From the NCBI GenBank assembly GCA_028717105.1, contig JAQUOM010000030.1:1-15449 (forward strand): a DNA stretch of 15,449 bases, read 5' to 3'. The notes under the pieces were generated by a model. It saw only the letters and a program-made list of their open reading frames with translations. It ran no database searches and was not told where the DNA came from. Each line of letters begins with the position of its first letter. Within the stretch, counting starts at the first letter, position 1. The stretch is from Candidatus Omnitrophota bacterium (GTDB taxonomy: Bacteria; Omnitrophota; Gorgyraeia; Velamenicoccales; Velamenicoccaceae). Shown in pieces: positions 1 to 6,221 of this stretch. A program made the position numbers and the translations under genes.

Positions 1-1449
1 CTTTTTGGTTCCTGGAGATATTATCTCAACCCGAATGCCAGGGGCGTCTTGCATTTCGACTGGTATCAGGAGAAGGGATGGGCGGAAGGTATCGACCTGA
101 ATTATAATACGAAGCTGTTTGGTGAAGGTAATGTCAAGTACTACCGTATTGACGAACGGGATACGAATAAGGATATCCCCGAGGACCGGAGGCGGACCCA
201 GGAACGTTCCCGTATCGAGGTCAGGCATCGATGGCAGATCACGGATGTCGACCAGGCGATCCTGGAATATTTTCGGGCTTCGGACGTAAACTTCCGCAAA
301 GATTATTTCTACAGAGAGTATGAACGCGAGACCCAGCCGGCCAGCTTCTTTTTATATTCCCACGTCTTCCCCGGCGCGACATTGAGTTTTTTCGGGCAGC
401 CGCGCGTGAATGCCTTTGAAACCGTCCTGCAGAAGATCCCGGAATTAAAACTGGAAACCATCAACCAGAAGATCGGGAACACCAACCTTTATTACAAGAA
501 TACGACCAGTTCGGCCTTTTTGTCGGACACGACGGCCAATACGACACAGGACAGCGAAACGATGCGCGTCGATACGGTCAACCAGGTCACGTATCTCTTC
601 CGCGGCCTGGGCCTGGATTTCAGCCCTTATGTCGGCCACCAGGACACATACTATAGCCGCGGCGTCGAGGGCAAAAAAAGCCTGATGCGCAGCATGTTCT
701 TTTCCGGGATCGATGTCAGTACGAAGCTTTATCGGGTCTACGACGTCAATATCGATTTTTTAAAGCTGAATATTCAAAAGTTCAGGCATGTCATCACGCC
801 GACCGTCCAGTATCGTTATCAGCACGATCCGTCAGTCAGCGCGTCCAAGATCCAGCAGATGGATTCCCTCGACGGCCTGGATCACCTCAACCAGGCCACC
901 GTGGGCCTCGAAAATAAGCTGCAGATAAAGCGCAACGGCTTGGATGTCGACTTTCTCCGTTTTCTCTTGTCGGCAGACTATAATTTCGAGCGCAACAGCA
1001 CGCTGGGAAAGGGCCTGCGGACCCTTGAGTATGACCTGGAGTTCAGGCCTTATGACTGGTGTGAGTTTGATTCCGATGCCGCGTATGATGTGAAAGACGG
1101 GCATTTTAATACTTTGAACGCCGAGTTTTGGAACAACACCGGAAGGCTGCGGACACACTTTGGCTACCGGTTGGCCCACGGGGAAAGCAACCAACTGACA
1201 GCCGGCCTGGAATATCCTATTAACCCCTTCTGGTCTGTGAGTGTCTATGAACGTTTCGAATTCAGGACGGGGGACCTCGTCGAACAGGAATACCGGCTTA
1301 CGCGCGACCTGCATTGCTGGTTGATGGAGTTGATCATCAATCAACGCGAAACCGAAGGGGTCAGCATCCTTCTGGCTTTCAAGATCAAGGCATTCCCGGA
1401 TATCGGTTTCAATGCCGAAAAGACATTCAGTCCTCCGCGCAGCGAGTAA
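1..1449 (+). CDS. lptD: LPS-assembly outer-membrane protein LptD, C-terminal part (5' end outside window)
   Basis: LptD is the outer-membrane beta-barrel that, with lipoprotein LptE, inserts lipopolysaccharide into the outer leaflet. The frame is open from base 1 to the TAA at 1447-1449, giving 482 codons with no start in view, so the N-terminal (jellyroll) part lies upstream. Family signs are the alternating polar/aromatic barrel strands, a 'KIPELKLE' segment with 'NLYY' soon after (near residues 145-165), an 'RHVITPTVQYRY' strand, and the 'QQMDSLDGLDHLNQ' stretch followed by 'GLENKLQIKR'. The last three appear in this order in LptD C-terminal domains. The protein ends in Ser-Glu rather than an aromatic residue. 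ugd starts 23 bases after the stop, which suggests co-transcription. The barrel type is clear; LptD is preferred over other large porins because of the PEL and DSLD motifs. Confidence 0.85.
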   Translation, partial: LFGSWRYYLNPNARGVLHFDWYQEKGWAEGIDLNYNTKLFGEGNVKYYRIDERDTNKDIPEDRRRTQERSRIEVRHRWQITDVDQAILEYFRASDVNFRKDYFYREYERETQPASFFLYSHVFPGATLSFFGQPRVNAFETVLQKIPELKLETINQKIGNTNLYYKNTTSSAFLSDTTANTTQDSETMRVDTVNQVTYLFRGLGLDFSPYVGHQDTYYSRGVEGKKSLMRSMFFSGIDVSTKLYRVYDVNIDFLKLNIQKFRHVITPTVQYRYQHDPSVSASKIQQMDSLDGLDHLNQATVGLENKLQIKRNGLDVDFLRFLLSADYNFERNSTLGKGLRTLEYDLEFRPYDWCEFDSDAAYDVKDGHFNTLNAEFWNNTGRLRTHFGYRLAHGESNQLTAGLEYPINPFWSVSVYERFEFRTGDLVEQEYRLTRDLHCWLMELIINQRETEGVSILLAFKIKAFPDIGFNAEKTFSPPRSE

Positions 1450-1472
1450 GGGGTGGACAAACAGGGGTCCTT

Positions 1473-2771
1473 ATGAAGATTGCCATTATTGGAACAGGGT
1501 ATGTCGGATTGGTAACGGGGGCGTGTTTTGCCGAGCTCAAGCACCGCGTGGTCTGCGTGGATAACGACGCGTCCAAGGTGAGGGCCTTGAAGATGTTTAA
1601 GGTGCCGTTTTATGAGCCGGGGTTAGAGGAGATGGTCCGGCGCCACGCCCGGAACGGCCGTTTGTCTTTTTCGACACAGATCTCTTCCGCCGTGAAGAAC
1701 AGCGACGTGATTTTTATCGCTGTCGGTACGCCTCCGAAAGAGAATGGGGAGGCGGACTTGACGGGGATCGAGAGCGTCGTCCGCGCGATCGCCACATCGA
1801 TGCATTCATACCGGTTGATCGTCGAGAAATCGACGGTCCCCGTAGACACGGGCCGGCGCGTCCAGCATACGATTGAAACCAACAAAGCCAAAAACGTGCC
1901 GTTTGATGTCGCTTCCAACCCGGAGTTCCTGCGTGAAGGGCAGGCCATCCATGATTTCCTGCATCCCGACAGGATCGTGATAGGGGTCGAATCCGCAAGA
2001 GCCGAAAAGATCCTGCGTCAGTTGTATGCGGACATCCCGGCGCCCCTGATCGTCACGGACATCAAGTCCGCGGAGCTTATCAAGCACGCCTCCAATTCCT
2101 TTCTGGCCCTCAAGATTTCCTATATTAATGCCGTGGCCCGTGTCTGCGAGGCAGCGGGGGCGGATGTGGAGCGGGTGGCCGAAGGCATGGGCCTGGACGG
2201 CCGGATCGGGAGGACGTTTTTGGACGCCGGGATCGGCTTCGGCGGTTTCTGCCTGCCGAAGGATTTAGATGCGTTTGTCGGCATTTCCCAGAAACTCGGC
2301 TATGATTTCGGATTGCTCAAGGAAGCCAAAAAGATCAACGAGTCCCAGAAAGAACTTTTTGTCAGAAAGATCGAGAACCGCCTCTGGAACATCAAAAACA
2401 AGACGATCGCCGTCTGCGGGTTGTCTTTTAAGCCGAATACGGACGATATGCGCTTTGCCCCTTCGGTTGATATTATCGCCCTGCTGCAGCAGCTCGGCGC
2501 CAGGATCCGCGCCTGCGATCCTCAGGCGACCAAAAAAGCCAAGGGGCTCCTGAAGGATGTAGTGTTTTGCCGTGATGTCTATGAGGCGGCCCGCGGCAGC
2601 GATTGCCTGATCATCGTGACCGAGTGGAATGAATTCAAAGAGATGGATTTGAAGCGGATCAAGAAGCTTTTAAAACAGCCCATCATCATCGATGGCCGGA
2701 ATATCTTCGATCCGGCCCTGCTCGAGGCGATGGGTTTTTCCTATGTTTGCATCGGGAGGACCAGCAAATGA
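1473..2771 (+). CDS. ugd: UDP-glucose 6-dehydrogenase
   Basis: This cytosolic enzyme oxidises UDP-glucose to UDP-glucuronate with two NAD+. The 432-residue protein has the usual family length. It opens with a Rossmann fold ('IIGTGYVGLVTG', residues 5-16). 'STVPVDTG' and 'NPEFLREG' follow, then Lys204 and Asn208 in 'IKHASNSF', and the catalytic Cys260 in 'GFGGFCLPKD' with Asp264. These positions match, as I recall them, the catalytic residues of the Streptococcus pyogenes enzyme. The C-terminal NAD-dependent domain has 'GLSFKPNTDDMR'. The start at 1473 is chosen because the Rossmann fold begins at once and AGGGG lies at 1463-1467, five bases upstream; the longer upstream frame overlaps lptD. 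The final TGA overlaps the next start as ATGA. The residue before the catalytic Cys is Phe where Ser is common. Confidence 0.96.
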   Translation: MKIAIIGTGYVGLVTGACFAELKHRVVCVDNDASKVRALKMFKVPFYEPGLEEMVRRHARNGRLSFSTQISSAVKNSDVIFIAVGTPPKENGEADLTGIESVVRAIATSMHSYRLIVEKSTVPVDTGRRVQHTIETNKAKNVPFDVASNPEFLREGQAIHDFLHPDRIVIGVESARAEKILRQLYADIPAPLIVTDIKSAELIKHASNSFLALKISYINAVARVCEAAGADVERVAEGMGLDGRIGRTFLDAGIGFGGFCLPKDLDAFVGISQKLGYDFGLLKEAKKINESQKELFVRKIENRLWNIKNKTIAVCGLSFKPNTDDMRFAPSVDIIALLQQLGARIRACDPQATKKAKGLLKDVVFCRDVYEAARGSDCLIIVTEWNEFKEMDLKRIKKLLKQPIIIDGRNIFDPALLEAMGFSYVCIGRTSK

Positions 2772-3700
2772 AAACAGTCGTCATTACGGGCGGGGCGGGC
2801 TTTCTGGGGTCTCATCTGTGCGACCTTTTTATCAAGAAGGGGCACAGGGTTATCTGCCTCGATAATTTTTTGACCGGGAAAAAAAGCAACGTCGCTGCCC
2901 TGGAGCGCGACAGGCATTTTGTCTTGGTCGAGCAGGATGTATCTCGGCCTTTCCGTGTGGCCGGTAGCGTGCATTTGATCCTGCATTTTGCTTCACCGGC
3001 AAGCCCTGTCGATTATTATCGCTATCCTTTAGAGACGATGCGTGTGGGGTCCATGGGGACTCATCATGCCCTGGAATTGGCGCGCGCAAAAAAAGCGGTT
3101 TTTTTGATGGCATCGACATCGGAGATATACGGCGATCCGCTGGTGCATCCGCAGACCGAGGAATACTGGGGGAATGTTAATCCGATCGGCCCCCGGAGCG
3201 TTTATGATGAGACCAAGCGTTTTTCCGAGGCCCTGACGATGGCCTATCGCCGGGCTTATCTTCTGGATACCAAGATTGTCAGGATCTTCAATACGTACGG
3301 GCCGCGGATGAGGATCGATGACGGCCGGGCCATCCCGAATTTTATCGCGCAGGCCTTGAAAAATAAGCCGTTGACGATCTACGGGAACGGCATGCAGACA
3401 CGTTCTTTTTGTTACGTCTCGGACCTCGTGGAAGGCATCTATCGCTTGAGCAGGTCGCGTTACCATGACCCCGTGAATCTCGGCAATCCGCGCGAGATGA
3501 CCCTGAAGGAATTGATTGTGTTTATCAGAACGATGACAAACAGCAAGAGCAAGATCGTTTATAAACCTTTGCCGAAAGACGACCCCAAACAACGCCAACC
3601 TGATATTTCTCGCGCCAGGGTGCTGTTGAAATGGCAGCCCCGGGTGGCCGTGGAAGAAGGATTGCCGACGACCATCGCCTGGTTCAGGGACCGCATCTAA
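2768..3700 (+). CDS. UDP-glucuronate decarboxylase (UDP-xylose synthase), extended SDR family
   Basis: The enzyme converts UDP-glucuronate to UDP-xylose through a bound NAD+ cycle. The 310-residue protein starts with the nucleotide-binding 'GGAGFLGSHLC'. It has Thr117-Ser118-Glu119 in 'STSEIYGD', the SDR pair Tyr146/Lys150 in 'SVYDETKR', then 'RIFNTYGPRM', 'QTRSFCYVSDLVEG' and 'DDPKQRQPDI'. This set of motifs and the length fit UXS-type decarboxylases better than UDP-glucose 4-epimerases or dTDP-glucose dehydratases. The start at 2768 has a good Shine-Dalgarno (GGAGG at 2755-2759) lying inside ugd. The ATGA overlap with ugd suggests translational coupling, so the preceding gene's product is the substrate supply. 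The product would feed a xylose-containing (or xylose-derived) envelope glycan. UXS is likely; another NDP-sugar decarboxylase or epimerase cannot be fully excluded. Confidence 0.9.
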   Translation: MKTVVITGGAGFLGSHLCDLFIKKGHRVICLDNFLTGKKSNVAALERDRHFVLVEQDVSRPFRVAGSVHLILHFASPASPVDYYRYPLETMRVGSMGTHHALELARAKKAVFLMASTSEIYGDPLVHPQTEEYWGNVNPIGPRSVYDETKRFSEALTMAYRRAYLLDTKIVRIFNTYGPRMRIDDGRAIPNFIAQALKNKPLTIYGNGMQTRSFCYVSDLVEGIYRLSRSRYHDPVNLGNPREMTLKELIVFIRTMTNSKSKIVYKPLPKDDPKQRQPDISRARVLLKWQPRVAVEEGLPTTIAWFRDRI

Positions 3701-3731
3701 CAACCGTTTTTTATCGCACCCCATCAAGAAC

Positions 3732-4397
3732 ATGATGACGATCGATTTTCATGTGCATTCCCGCTATTCGTTCGATTGTTTTCTGGAACCCCGGAAGATC
3801 ATTGAACTGGCCCGGCGCCACCATATCGACGGATTGGCGATTACGGACCATGATACGATGGCCGGTGTCGCTGATTTTCGCGCCCTGGCGCCGGATCTTA
3901 CCATTATTGCCGGCCAGGAAATATCTGCGCCCTGCGGGGACATCCTGGGGTTGTTTCTTAAGCGCGAGGTCCGGGAACGCCGGGATGTCGGCCGGATCGT
4001 TGAAGAGATCCGGGGGCAGGGAGGTCTGGCGGTCCTGGCCCATCCTTTTAAGTGGCCGCATCTGGTGCGCTCGGATGATCTCCTGCGGCAATTTGATGCT
4101 ATTGAACTTTTTAACGCCAGAAATAATATTCCGTTGCCGCGATGGGAAAACTTGATGGCGGCCCGTGCCGTGCGCCGGCTGGGTCTTAGTTGGGTTGCAG
4201 GAAGCGATACCCATGAGGGGTTCGAACTTGGTTGCGGGATGACGGTATTCGATTTTCCGGCGTCGGCGGCTACGGAGGACAAGATCAAAGATGCGATTCG
4301 AAACAAACGCGTCGCCAGGAAGGGCCGGGAAGTCGGCCTTGCTCCTGAGATCGTGAGCCATTTTTCCAGGTTGGTGCGGAGCTGGCACATACGATGA
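3732..4397 (+). CDS. PHP-domain metal-dependent hydrolase
   Basis: PHP-domain proteins are metal-dependent phosphoesterases with a distorted TIM barrel. This 221-residue protein carries the expected metal ligands: His7 and His9 in 'DFHVHS', Asp39-His40-Asp41 in 'ITDHDT', a Glu in 'AGQEIS', His104 in 'AHPFKW', and Asp159/His161 in 'GSDTHEG'. It resembles the TrpH/YciV group (the E. coli member acts on nucleotide and RNA 5' ends) but is shorter than those roughly 280-residue proteins. The substrate cannot be told from sequence. It starts 31 bases after the decarboxylase gene with only a weak AAGAA as ribosome-binding site; ATG at 3732 is directly followed by a second ATG. Its stop overlaps the next gene as ATGA, pointing to a shared role with the deacetylase, perhaps in envelope glycan metabolism (inference). 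Confidence 0.85.
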   Translation: MMTIDFHVHSRYSFDCFLEPRKIIELARRHHIDGLAITDHDTMAGVADFRALAPDLTIIAGQEISAPCGDILGLFLKREVRERRDVGRIVEEIRGQGGLAVLAHPFKWPHLVRSDDLLRQFDAIELFNARNNIPLPRWENLMAARAVRRLGLSWVAGSDTHEGFELGCGMTVFDFPASAATEDKIKDAIRNKRVARKGREVGLAPEIVSHFSRLVRSWHIR

Positions 4398-5440
4398 TGC
4401 TTTTGAGCGACAAGTTAAAAGTGCTCTTGAAGCTTTGGCTGGAGACCCGCCGCCCCAGGATTTTTTCTTTTCATGATTGCTTGCCGGATGTTTTCAGCGA
4501 ATATGTCGAGCTCCTCATTTATAAGAGATACAGGATCCTTGGCGCGCGCGACCTGTTGGCGCGGCTGAATGAAAAAACGCCGGCGGGCAGGGACGTCGTT
4601 TTGACGTTTGACGACGGCCGCCGTAATTGCTGGAGCGTGATCTTTCCGTTGCTGAAAAAATATAAGGTGCATGCGTCTATTTTTGTCATCCCGTCGAGGA
4701 TCAGCGACTCCGAGGAAGAATATCCAAATCTTGAAGATTTTTGGAAGGGCCGCGTGTCCTGGGAAAACCTCTACGTCAGCCACCGGAAGCAGCCGTATCT
4801 GACCTGGAGGGAACTGCGTCAGATGCGTGCGAGCGGGCTGGTTGATATTTTTTCCCATAGTCTCCGGCACCAGATCGTTGCCGTCGGATCGCGCATCATT
4901 GATTTTCAGCATCCCGGCGTCTATGAAATGCCTGTCTATTTCGACGAGTGGTTCGAAGGCGGGATGCCGTCGGTGGATTCGATCTGGGGTGTCCCCGTCT
5001 ACGAACGTGCCTGGGCCCCTTTGGCGCCCAACGTGTATTTTCCCGACCGCAAGATAGATATCCTGATGAATGAGTTCGTCAAACAGAACGGCGGTTTTCT
5101 TTTCTTTAAAAAGAAAAGGTGGAGAGAGCGTTTATGGGAATATTACGAGCAGCACAGACGGCTTGTCGCCCTTGGCCACTACCGTAAGGCGCTGGACCGC
5201 GAAGAGGCGAGGCCAAGTATTTTTGAATCGAAACGCCTGATCGAAGATATCCTGGGAGAGGATTGCCCTTTTTTTTCGCTGCCGCTGTATCAGGGTTTTC
5301 AGGAGACATCGCCTCTTCTGGAAGAGGCGGGTTACAAGGCTGTTTTTGCGGGGCCGCAGCCTCCTGATACGAGGGGTAAGCCGCTGGCCGTCTTTTGCCG
5401 TATCCCAAGTTTCTGGATCAAGTTTCTTACTTATTTTTAA
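4394..5440 (+). CDS. NodB-type polysaccharide deacetylase family protein with internal insertion
   Basis: NodB-domain enzymes remove N- or O-acetyl groups from glycans using a divalent metal. In this 348-residue protein the first motif 'TFDDG' is at residues 71-75 (Asp73 general base, Asp74 metal ligand). The HxxxH metal site is His155/His159 in 'SHSLRH'. The late-barrel pattern 'ESKRLIEDILG...FFSLPL...LLEEAGYKAVF' returns only at about residues 278-335. The roughly 110 residues between (about 165-275) are aromatic and basic and are not part of a normal NodB barrel. No signal peptide or membrane segment is evident at the N-terminus, so a cytosolic or inner-face location, for example on a lipid-linked precursor, is possible. 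It overlaps the PHP gene by ATGA and is the last gene before a gene-free stretch with a terminator. The family is secure; the substrate is unknown. Confidence 0.85.
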   Translation: MMLLSDKLKVLLKLWLETRRPRIFSFHDCLPDVFSEYVELLIYKRYRILGARDLLARLNEKTPAGRDVVLTFDDGRRNCWSVIFPLLKKYKVHASIFVIPSRISDSEEEYPNLEDFWKGRVSWENLYVSHRKQPYLTWRELRQMRASGLVDIFSHSLRHQIVAVGSRIIDFQHPGVYEMPVYFDEWFEGGMPSVDSIWGVPVYERAWAPLAPNVYFPDRKIDILMNEFVKQNGGFLFFKKKRWRERLWEYYEQHRRLVALGHYRKALDREEARPSIFESKRLIEDILGEDCPFFSLPLYQGFQETSPLLEEAGYKAVFAGPQPPDTRGKPLAVFCRIPSFWIKFLTYF

Positions 5441-5476
5441 TCGGCGCGCAGGATTCCTCAGGTTTTTTTGCGCTTT

Positions 5477-5571
5477 GCGGGATCCCGCTCACACAAAAGA
5501 TGATGGAGCGGGATAGGCCGGGGATGGATGCAGGCGGCCTTTGGGAGGGAATCCCGCGGGACAACGGTCCC
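5477..5571. repeat. REP-like cluster of GC-rich palindromes
   Basis: GCGGGATCCCGC (5477-5488) is a perfect 12-base palindrome. Its right half also belongs to a perfect 9-bp inverted repeat, ATCCCGCTC (5482-5490) with GAGCGGGAT (5506-5514), around a 15-base loop. A further palindrome TCCCGCGGGA lies at 5552-5561, and GGGAC/GTCCC (5558-5562 and 5567-5571) makes a stem with an AACG loop. The shared ATCCCGC/GCGGGAT core is typical of short extragenic palindromic repeats that occur many times in a genome. Only one cluster is visible here, so dispersal is inferred. Confidence 0.5.
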
Positions 5572-5743
5572 TGGAATGACCGGCGGGGTTGTTATGGGGA
5601 AAAAGGGGCCCCGGGTTTTAGTTTTTTTGGCGGGGTGTCGCTGACGGCATAACTTACGGAGTGTTTGGGGCGACGCAAGGTTATGAGCCGGAATTGCAAC
5701 CCGGCACTCGTGTTATGTAAAATGGGCGCTTGAGGTCAGATTC

Positions 5744-5798
5744 AGCCATGAATCCATGTTCGTTATGCCCATGGATTCAGGCTTTATTTCATTTTTTT
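5744..5798 (+). terminator. Strong rho-independent terminator
   Basis: AGCC (5744-5747), one bulged A, then TGAATCCATG (5749-5758) pairs perfectly with CATGGATTCA (5770-5779) and GGCT (5780-5783) across an 11-base loop. This makes a 14-bp stem with a single bulge. It is followed by a T-rich tail (5783-5798) with seven T at the end. It lies after the envelope-glycan genes and just before a new promoter, so it should end transcription from the upstream operon (or from a small RNA) and insulate the tRNA/ribosomal unit. Confidence 0.85.
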
Positions 5799-5838
5799 AA
5801 AAATAATCCTTGACAGAATCCCTTAATTTTAATACACT
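5784..5838 (+). promoter_or_regulatory. Sigma-70-type promoter with AT-rich UP-like tract
   Basis: A perfect -35 TTGACA (5810-5815) is separated by exactly 17 bp from a -10 TACACT (5833-5838; four of six consensus bases). Transcription should start near 5845, about nine bases before tRNA-Thr. The region just upstream of the -35 (5784-5809) is almost pure A/T and could serve as an UP element. It would drive tRNA-Thr and, by read-through, rpmG, tRNA-Trp, secE and nusG. The bases after the -10 are not GC-rich, so a classic stringent discriminator is not evident. Confidence 0.8.
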
Positions 5839-5853
5839 TATTGCTTTACCAAT

Positions 5854-5926
5854 GCCCCTGTAGCTCAGTAGGTAGAGCACGTCCTTGGTAAGGACGGGGT
5901 CACCGGTTCAATTCCGGTCGGGGGCT
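5854..5926 (+). tRNA. tRNA-Thr (anticodon GGT)
   Basis: The cloverleaf folds fully by eye. The acceptor is GCCCCTG/CGGGGGC (one T-G pair), the D arm contains 'AGCTCAGTAGGTAGAGC', the anticodon stem is CGTCC/GGACG around loop TTGGTAA (anticodon GGT), and the T stem is ACCGG/CCGGT around TTCAATT. The discriminator is T. The 3' CCA is not encoded (TGA follows), so it must be added by the CCA-adding enzyme. It is the first gene of the unit and sits 18 bases before rpmG. Confidence 0.97.
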
Positions 5927-5944
5927 TGAAAATCAATCAAAGAC

Positions 5945-6094
5945 ATGAGAGAACATATTCTTTTTGAATGCCCGGTTTGTAAGAACAGGCTCTACGCCTC
6001 GACGAAAAATAAAAAGAAACACACCGAGAGGCTCGAGCTGAATAAGTTCTGTTCCCAATGCCGCAAACACGAAGTCCACAAAGAAGTTAAATAA
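5945..6094 (+). CDS. rpmG: 50S ribosomal protein L33 (zinc-ribbon form)
   Basis: This small protein of the large ribosomal subunit sits near the E site. The 49-residue protein has the usual length and the two CxxC pairs of the zinc-binding (C+) form: Cys9/Cys12 in 'ECPVCKN' and Cys36/Cys39 in 'FCSQCRKH', with a basic stretch 'TKNKKKHTERLEL' between them. The ATG at 5945 gives the standard family N-terminus ('MREHILFEC'); no clear Shine-Dalgarno precedes it. The gene lies between two tRNA genes, 18 bases after tRNA-Thr and 42 before tRNA-Trp. tRNA processing on both sides would therefore release it as a short monocistronic message (inference). Confidence 0.95.
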   Translation: MREHILFECPVCKNRLYASTKNKKKHTERLELNKFCSQCRKHEVHKEVK

Positions 6095-6136
6095 CGCTTT
6101 ATTTTCCAAGAAAGGATTTTCGGGCAGGATAAGGTT

Positions 6137-6210
6137 AGGAGCGTCGGTTAGTGGTAAACCACCGGTCTCCAAAACCGGAACTGCAGGTTCGATTCCTGCC
6201 GCTCCTGCCA
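6137..6210 (+). tRNA. tRNA-Trp (anticodon CCA)
   Basis: The acceptor is AGGAGCG/CGCTCCT with discriminator G and a genome-encoded CCA (6208-6210). The D stem is GGTT/AACC with loop AGTGGTA. The anticodon stem is CCGGT/ACCGG around CTCCAAA, giving anticodon CCA, and the T stem is GCAGG/CCTGC around TTCGATT. tRNA-Trp directly before secE is a widespread arrangement in bacteria. The last A of the CCA overlaps the AGGA sequence that looks like the secE ribosome-binding site. Confidence 0.97.
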
Positions 6211-6221
6211 GGATTTGAGTG

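Larger units (their letters stand above)
5441..5853. other. Gene-free interval with palindromes, terminator and promoter
   Basis: About 413 bases separate the deacetylase stop from tRNA-Thr. I see no gene with a credible start and family. An open frame (5395-5652, 85 codons) overlaps the deacetylase end and encodes a low-complexity Gly/Arg/Asp-rich peptide made by the palindromes. From left to right the interval holds a T-rich run at 5463-5469, a cluster of GCGGGAT/ATCCCGC palindromes (5477-5571), a GGGGCCCC palindrome followed by T-runs (about 5607-5631), two small hairpins (CATAAC/GTTATG at 5648-5685 and GCCGG/CCGGC at 5687-5705), a strong intrinsic terminator, and a promoter. The T-rich runs lack a convincing GC-rich stem of their own, so I do not call extra terminators. 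Confidence 0.7.

Noticed and set aside
5456..5631. T-runs at 5463-5469 and 5625-5631 as extra terminators for the deacetylase gene
   Set aside because: Neither is preceded by a stable stem of the right size; GGGGCCCC before the second cannot form a hairpin with a usable loop.
5395..5652. 85-codon + strand open frame at the end of the deacetylase gene
   Set aside because: It overlaps the deacetylase by 46 bases, has no ribosome-binding site, and its Gly/Asp/Arg-rich peptide comes from reading through the GC-rich palindromes.
5591..5767. Hexamer GTTATG occurring four times (5591, 5680, 5712, 5762)
   Set aside because: The spacing is irregular (89, 32, 50), and one copy is already explained by a hairpin and one by the terminator loop; a six-base word is too short to claim an operator array.
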